Origin: Oehlia diaphana
Lineage: Eukaryota; Glomeromycota; Glomeromycetes; Glomerales; Glomeraceae
Assembly (NCBI GenBank): GCA_003833135.1
Contig: QZLH01000057.1
Location: 21,517-85,516, forward strand
DNA: 64,000 nucleotides
Direction: 5' to 3'
The notes under the pieces were generated by a model. The model ran no database searches. It saw only the letters and a program-made list of their open reading frames with translations, and was not told the origin of the DNA. How positions within the stretch are numbered: the stretch's first letter is position 1; every line of letters begins with the position of its first letter. The position numbers were made by a program, and so were the translations under genes. This document shows positions 58,021 through 64,000 of the stretch, in pieces.

Positions 58021-58969
58021 TACAGGTCCCAATCTCTAAATAAAGATCAAAATCCACAATTTAACCCTTCTAACGATTTTGATGAGCGAATAATCCTGCT
58101 TGATCCATCATCTTTCGGAAGGACCTGGCGAAACGTTCAGCTGGCTTGATTAGAGTACCTCTACAATGTTACGCATTGGGCCGTCGTACGTTTCAAGTTC
58201 AATACTGTTTGACCGTGGTTTACGCCGGACAAAGTTGTTATGTTTGTTGTTACTGACCGATCTTTTCATTAAGGTGGAGATACCGTTTGTACTTTCCCAC
58301 TGAGCGGTCAACTGACATCTGGGAGTCACCATTATATGAAAATCTGGGTAACCATGATAGTTAGCAATTTGGTACAAAATGTAATACATTTATTCCTGGT
58401 GAAATTAAACAGTTTTGACGCTTCATTCGTCATGGATGCGTCGATTTTTCCTTTTATTGCATCCTGAAAGATCGATGAAAACACCCCTGGGGTCCCAGAA
58501 ATTCCAATTAATCTTTTGAGCAAATTGTCCGCTTGCTGTTGATTTAAAATCTAAATCTCTATGTAGTATGGTAAGCAGGGACAGTGAAAATTGCCGCTTT
58601 AACTTCTATTGCTCTGTATCCTGTAAATGAATCAATATGTGCTACCGTTTCATCTTCTATATTACACATTGAGGTAAGTGAAATTTTTATTCAGCGTTGG
58701 ATTACGTAATTGGAGCAGTTTTCCTATCGGTAATAGGTTGTTCAGCAATTTAATCCAAAACGCCCAGAATTTGTTGCGAATAGAACTTGTGCATTTGAAA
58801 TGTTTGACTTGTTTCATAGCGTTCCATGTGACATCCCAGTCGTAATCTTTTATACGGTCTAATAAGGCATCTTGATTACAGCTTAATTGGCTCCATTGCG
58901 CGTCGTTAAAAAATTGCATCATGTTCCTAATATTATCGATCGTTGATAAAAAGTTTATATCATCGTGGG

Positions 58970-59670
58970 CTAGGTTGAATTGAGTCGAAGGGCTAGTACT
59001 AGCGAGCTTGGCTAATTCAACTACTTTCTCGTTCCATATATACCCACTGTGTCCTTTTACTTTATGAAGTTCTAAATCTAAATTACCCTCTCTAACTACT
59101 CTAAAAATTCTATGTAATAATAAAAAATTATTCCTAACTATAAAATTTCTCGGTTTGGTGCCTAATATTCCATTAATTGCTTGTATCGCTACCGCGCTGT
59201 CTGTATATATGCACTTTCGATCCATTTGAACAAGTAAGTAACGCCAGTAATTTCCGCCCTGGTCGAAGATGGCCAATTGTCAATGCGCAACACAACATGT
59301 TCTTCTGTTGCAATTTCAATAAAATGCTGCTCCTTGCGCCAACTCATAAGTATTTGGGTCCCATTTGAAGTTCGGTCTAGCATTGCCGTCTATGATACTA
59401 CCATGGGAGCGTTTTTTAAGACTACCATTGGTATAAAATTTTAGTTGACTTAGTGTTAACAAACGTTTTTTGGCGTTCATTAAAGTCTTAGCTAAATCCG
59501 AAGAGCCGAACCTTATATCTATTAACCGATCTTGGTCAATTACTATAACCGGCGTGGAGACGATACCCGATTCACTGTACTCTATTGATTCACTGATTGA
59601 TGTCGGAGACGAATCGTCATTGGTGAGAACTGGGCTTCCATCTGCGTATTGATTGATGGTTGATATCACA
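58970..59670 (-). pseudogene. RNase H domain of the LINE, active site mutated
   Basis: Three overlapping minus-strand frames carry the domain. The first catalytic Asp is Asn (FYTNGS, 59427-59429). The Glu is kept (SSTRAEITG). The second Asp is kept (IYTDSAVA). The terminal Asp expected in NExxDELA is Val (WNEKVVELA, 59019-59021). KGHSG is present. RNase HI would degrade the RNA strand of the RNA/DNA hybrid during retrotransposition. Frameshifts plus two active-site losses show it is dead. Confidence 0.85.
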
Positions 59671-60639
59671 CAAAGGGCGATTTGTTGTAATTAAGTTTAG
59701 CGGGTATTTGTCGCAAAGTTGCCATCTTTGTGCGTCACATTAAGTGTTCTTGCCGATTTTCTAGGAATGTCAAGTGTTAAACTGCGAGCTGGCTTTTCAA
59801 GTTGGTATAAATTACCCAAATGTGGATCAAAACTAGCTATGTTCCAGATTTCTACGGATAACATATCCTTCTTGTGTGATTTCATGGTAATCTTAGCTAC
59901 TTGGTATTCTTTTCTTCTTTTGAATACAATCCATTCTTTGTTTCGCCTGTCTTTGGATGGAATCGGTAGATGATCATTAAAGAAGGCTGGGGGATTATAC
60001 CTTAAACCTCCTTAAGTAATCTCGAGCTGTCGTTTTGCGAGAACAACCATTCTAGGCGGTTGACCATATGTTTTTTTCCCTTTGGCTGACAGTCCGGAGA
60101 GGAATCTCGATTGAGCCCATGTTAGCATACGTCGTCCATCATGATTAGTGGCTATGTACTGCATAAACAGAGCAACCAAATATTTCCTTCATAAATATCC
60201 TTCATAAATAAGATTGAGTTAGAACTGGACTTTGCTATTCCTATCGTATGCTTAACGAATGATAATATGGTTTTTCTATCTGATCCCATTCTCCTTTTGA
60301 CAATATCAGTGTCTGACTGAGATAAGATATCTTGGGGTAAAGAACTTTATTAATTAAATAAATACATGAGCAATCGATAGCAATTTCTTCCCTACTGTTT
60401 ATAAGAAGATATCTCGGATTCCTATTTAATAATCTGGCCCTTTTGCTGCCAAGAAGACCCCTAGATAACGAACTTCCTCGCTTGTGACCCTGATGATATC
60501 ATTTTGTGAATCTCCCAAGTAAAATTTATTCTCCGTTATGGGTAATGGTGAGTTAAAACTAACAAGTCATATTGATAAATATATTCATCATGCTATAAAA
60601 TGAGTTCGATATGTTCAGAACTACTTGCATACGTTCTTT

Positions 60640-61300
60640 GGAGGTTTCAATGAACGCTGTGTCCATATAAGCTGCTACTGCCACAGAATTATTGTGTTTA
60701 ACCACGTATTCGGGTTGGCAGGATCGGTGGGCCATTCACAGCTGATTTCATAATCATATGGTTTCTGTTTTGTTGTAACACTCGTCGTGATCGCTTTGAG
60801 CAGAGGATCATAGTAGATTCGCCATATCAAAGGGGATAGACTATCGCCTTGATCTACCCATCCCCTGCTGTGAAAGAAGGTGTAGTTCCAAAGGCTGTAA
60901 GCATCTGGGCTTTTCGGTTAGTAAAGAACCTAATAATTGAGGTGATCAAACGATCTGGGAGGTTCAGGCGTTGACGCGTTGTAGCGCTAAATTCAGTCCT
61001 GTCATGCTGATGGAGTCAAAGGCCTTGGATATATCTTGAAACATAATCCATAATTGGATGTTGTTGGTTTTTTGCGTCTTCATTTAAATTATTAATTATC
61101 TGTATTGGAGTGGTTGTGGAGTCTCCGGGGAGTCAACAATAATTTTGCTGACACAGTATGGTGTTGTATTCCGTCAATATTTTCCTAAACGCATACTTAT
61201 TGTTTTGGTTAATAACTCTCTAAAATTGTCCAAAAGCGCGATAGGTCTAATGTTTGCCATGTTATAGTTGAAATTTTCTGGTTTTGGATTCGGAATAATG
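60640..61300 (-). pseudogene. Reverse transcriptase core of the LINE, frameshifted
   Basis: Motif A (AFDS) and the altered catalytic box AYMDT share one reading frame, whereas QGDSLSPLIWRIYYDPLL between them is in another frame, so at least two compensating shifts lie within about 350 bp. The YxDD aspartates are reduced to one (YMDT). Downstream, FIETSKERMQVVLN matches the conserved stretch after the active site. Polymerase activity must be lost. Confidence 0.85.
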
Positions 61301-62274
61301 GTCGAGAATTTTCAATTGTTAGGTAGATAACCCGTTGTCAGTATAAGATTTAGGGCGCATCTAATTAAATTCTGTAATCCTGGAGGTAAATTTTTAATCA
61401 TAATATAATTAACTCCTGTGACTCCTGCTGCTGATTTTTCGTTTACACTTTTTCAAGATCGTATCCCATCAATTTCTGTGAGTACTTCATCAAAAACCTG
61501 TTCATTCTGAGTCACTGGTTCATATATCTTTTGCCAAAAGGCGGCATATCATGGATTGACGAGAAACTGACCCTCCTTTTTTCTAAACTGATGTGAATAT
61601 GAGACTATTGCTTGTTCCGATATGTCGTCTGGTGATATTAACAACTCGAGGGGTGCACTTTTAGTAGTCGGTCAATAGGAATTGATTTGCGATTTCTATT
61701 CAACGAATTAACGATCCATCTGGATTGATCGCTCTCAATTTGTTGGATCCTCTTTTCTATTGCTTCTGATGTTTTGGTACGTTGCTTGGCTAGCGTTTTA
61801 GCTCGTTCATGCTTTTGACGGGCCTTAAGTACCGCTTTTACCTGATCTGCCCAAATGGTTGTTAATGAAGATTTGGGTTTAGATAGGTTTCGTCCACGTC
61901 CGGATAGTCTGTATTATATTTTGTGGCTATGGAAAATCAATCGCTGAGCTCCTGACTTAAGTCATGTGCATTATTATTATCTTGGCGCCTTGTTCAGCAT
62001 GAGATTCAACCACCTTGCTAAGTTTCGAGTGTGTTTTTCGGGTTAAATAATTTGTTATTAGTTACTTTGCTTTTCTTTTGATCTTTTTTCTTGTGTGGGA
62101 GAGTAGCGCGCGCTGTGTCCACTAGCGTCTCGGTAATATAATTCCATGTAATTTCTATATTGTCTTGAATAGTCTTACTATCGTTACTTTCTTTTGCATT
62201 AGCAATATCCGCTCTCAGTCTATTCCATGTCTCGGGTTTAACTTTTAAATTTTCTTTTTTCTATTATTAATTTT

Positions 62275-64000
62275 TTAAAAGGGAGAATTTAGATCTTGCC
62301 CCATGTGTAACGTTTAAATATCGCCTTTATAACTTTATTCCAAAAAAAAAAGGATATTTTGTACGCTGATTATTTAATTCTGGCTAGAATTAAATACGTC
62401 ACGTGATTTAATGAAACAAACCCCGCTTTAAGTGAATTTGCAGAGCAGAGGAAAATACACATAATAGACATTTTTAAAAAAGTTTGTATATTAAGAATTT
62501 CTTTTTTTATTATAAAATGCGAAATCTTAACATCATATATATAGGAAGGAATAAAAATAATATTGAAAAAAATAAATTATTTTTTTTAAAAAAATGAATT
62601 ATTAATTTATTTTAATCCCTTTATATAAATATATGAGTTTTTATATAGCAACAATTATTTATTAATATTATGTAATGTCAAATCAAATAAAAACTCAGTT
62701 AATTACTATTTTATTAATCCAATAATTTAAAAAACATTTAATTACTTATTAATATTTTTAAAAATTTAAAGAATTTAAAGAAAATAAAAAATAATTTTAT
62801 TCAAATATTAAAAAATTGATCTAATTATTATTTCACAAAATATTTGATATTAAATAGTAATATAGAAAACTAAAAAAAAATTAAATAATATCAATAATGA
62901 TTTTCATTTGAATTCTCAAAAAAAAGGTGAAAATAAAAAAAATATAATGAATAAAGTTTTTAATAAATTTATTATTATACATAAATAATATAAATGCACT
63001 ATTTTATTTGTGAAGTATCAGAAAGTTTTAATTAATTTAAAAATAAAATATTTATAATTTTTAACTTGCCTTTTGGTTTAATTTTATAAATATACTGTAC
63101 TAAAATTATATTATTTGATAAAGCTTAACTCTAAAAATTAAAAGTAAAGTTTTGTTTTTTATAAATCAGAAAATTTTTTTACTTATAATAAGTCTGAATT
63201 TAACAATTTTTACTATAATTTTCATATGATCATATGATTTGATATACCTTATTTTTAAACAATTTTTTTTATATACTACTAATTTTAAAAAGTATAATTA
63301 TTATTTTAGAAAACCTTTTTTACTATACAAATATAAATAAACCATTCCAAATTAGTAATTAGTCTAATATCTTTTTTAGCTGAAAATTTAAGAAAAAAAG
63401 GAATAATTTAAACAAATATAATATTTAAAAATATTAAAATTTCCAGAAAATCAGGAAATATTTGGTATTATTTAATAATTTTTAAAAAAAAGAAAAGGTG
63501 CTTTAAACATATGTGAATATATGTATTTAAATTACCTTTAAACTTTCAAAAATAAGAGGGAGAACATTAAATTAAAATTGACTAATTTTTGTAGATTATT
63601 ATGTATTAAATATACTACTTTGAAATTTTGCTTTTTGATAAGTAAAATAATAGATGGGCATAAAAAATTTGTGATATTTAATTGTTATTTATTTAGTATA
63701 TATAACTGACATTTAAATAATATATTTTAGACATAAAATTAAATTTACATAAAATGTAAAAATAGTATATGTACAGTTTATGTACACAAATCTACATTTT
63801 TACATGCAAATGCTTTTATAAGATAAATTGTTTTTTGATTAACAAAGTTAATAAAATTACATTAAATAGTAGTAACTTTAGTAATTTTTTTACACAAGAC
63901 AAACAACTGAACTTTCTACCATAACGTACTTACGTACATGTGGATGTTACAAATTCTTTTTTTTTAAAATTTTTAATTTATATATATTTGTTTATCGAAG
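62275..64000. other. Extremely A+T-rich right edge
   Basis: Almost pure A/T with T and A runs; no open frame or RNA gene recognised. It includes a short T8-A7 palindrome near 62580. Confidence 0.6.

Larger units (their letters stand above)
58080..62270 (-). mobile_element. 5'-truncated, inactivated non-LTR retrotransposon (RT + RNase H)
   Basis: Minus-strand LINE-like element in many frames. From its 5' side: an endonuclease-RT linker (KPETWNRLRADIANAKESND near 62200), a helical KxxRxxxKQRTKTSEAIEKR region (61750), NIRPIALLDNFRELL (61220), RT motif A QDISKAFDS (61012-61038), QGDSLSPL (60828-60851), the usual YADD position as AYMDT (60658-60672), then RNase H (58980-59450) and a C-terminal region ending ERFARSFRKMMDQAGLFAHQ at TAG 58080-58082. 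The apurinic-type endonuclease is missing. LINEs move by target-primed reverse transcription; this copy cannot. It lies tail to tail with the element ending at 58020. Confidence 0.88.

Noticed and set aside
1..64000. tRNA genes
   Set aside because: I looked for GGTTCGAATCC-type T-arms with matching acceptor stems and found none convincing; the box-B-like motif at 52001-52136 lacks a cloverleaf. A covariance-model scan would be decisive.

Overview
The window looks like nuclear DNA of an arbuscular-mycorrhizal (Glomeromycotina) fungus, most probably Rhizophagus irregularis or a close relative. The evidence is strong A+T bias with long homopolymer tracts, short (~85 nt) GT-AG introns, a cellular RNA-dependent RNA polymerase (RdRP) of the RNA-silencing type, a MATA_HMG-type HMG-box gene, an F-box-like protein with a DPHARAEW...YGRAHALFHA signature, non-LTR retrotransposons with a C-terminal RNase H, and a relic with a YTDGGPDHR motif. 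The species assignment is inference. Nothing looks bacterial or viral. Intact genes are sparse; most of the window is repeats, relics and low-complexity DNA.

Layout. 0-19 kb: an RdRP gene (10801-14453, three exons, predicted 1160 aa) sits inside two nested pairs of diverged direct repeats (inner ~9.4/15.8 kb, outer ~0.4/16.9 kb). The left outer copy carries a ~140-bp clathrin heavy chain fragment inside a ~102-bp tandem repeat; the right copy lacks it. 19-32 kb: short terminal-inverted-repeat elements (19648-20084, 28287-28579, 30902-30988), a dispersed ~0.7-kb repeat family, and one intact HMG-box gene (25119-25631). 32-35 kb: a degenerate gene of a probably transposon-derived family, interrupted by the 5' half of a 5S rRNA gene joined to a perfect palindrome. 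35-46 kb: one intact F-box-like gene on the minus strand (37520-38575), a hairpin array (42.1-42.4 kb) and a ~500-bp inverted-repeat element (45146-45646). 46-49 kb: a bromodomain protein gene whose 5' part is tandemly duplicated next to an ambiguous base and whose intron spans an assembly gap. 52-55 kb: unrecognised, broken coding remnants with a coiled-coil region. 57-62.3 kb: two decayed non-LTR retrotransposons lying tail to tail, the larger with mutated reverse transcriptase and RNase H active sites. 54.8-57 and 62.3-64 kb are extremely A+T rich and show no genes.

Functionally, the RdRP would act in small-RNA silencing, the HMG protein in DNA binding or transcription, the F-box-like protein possibly in ubiquitin ligase substrate choice, and the bromodomain protein in chromatin. 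No operon-like or pathway link between them is visible. The main themes are gene-fragment capture, small non-autonomous transposons and local duplication around the few intact genes.
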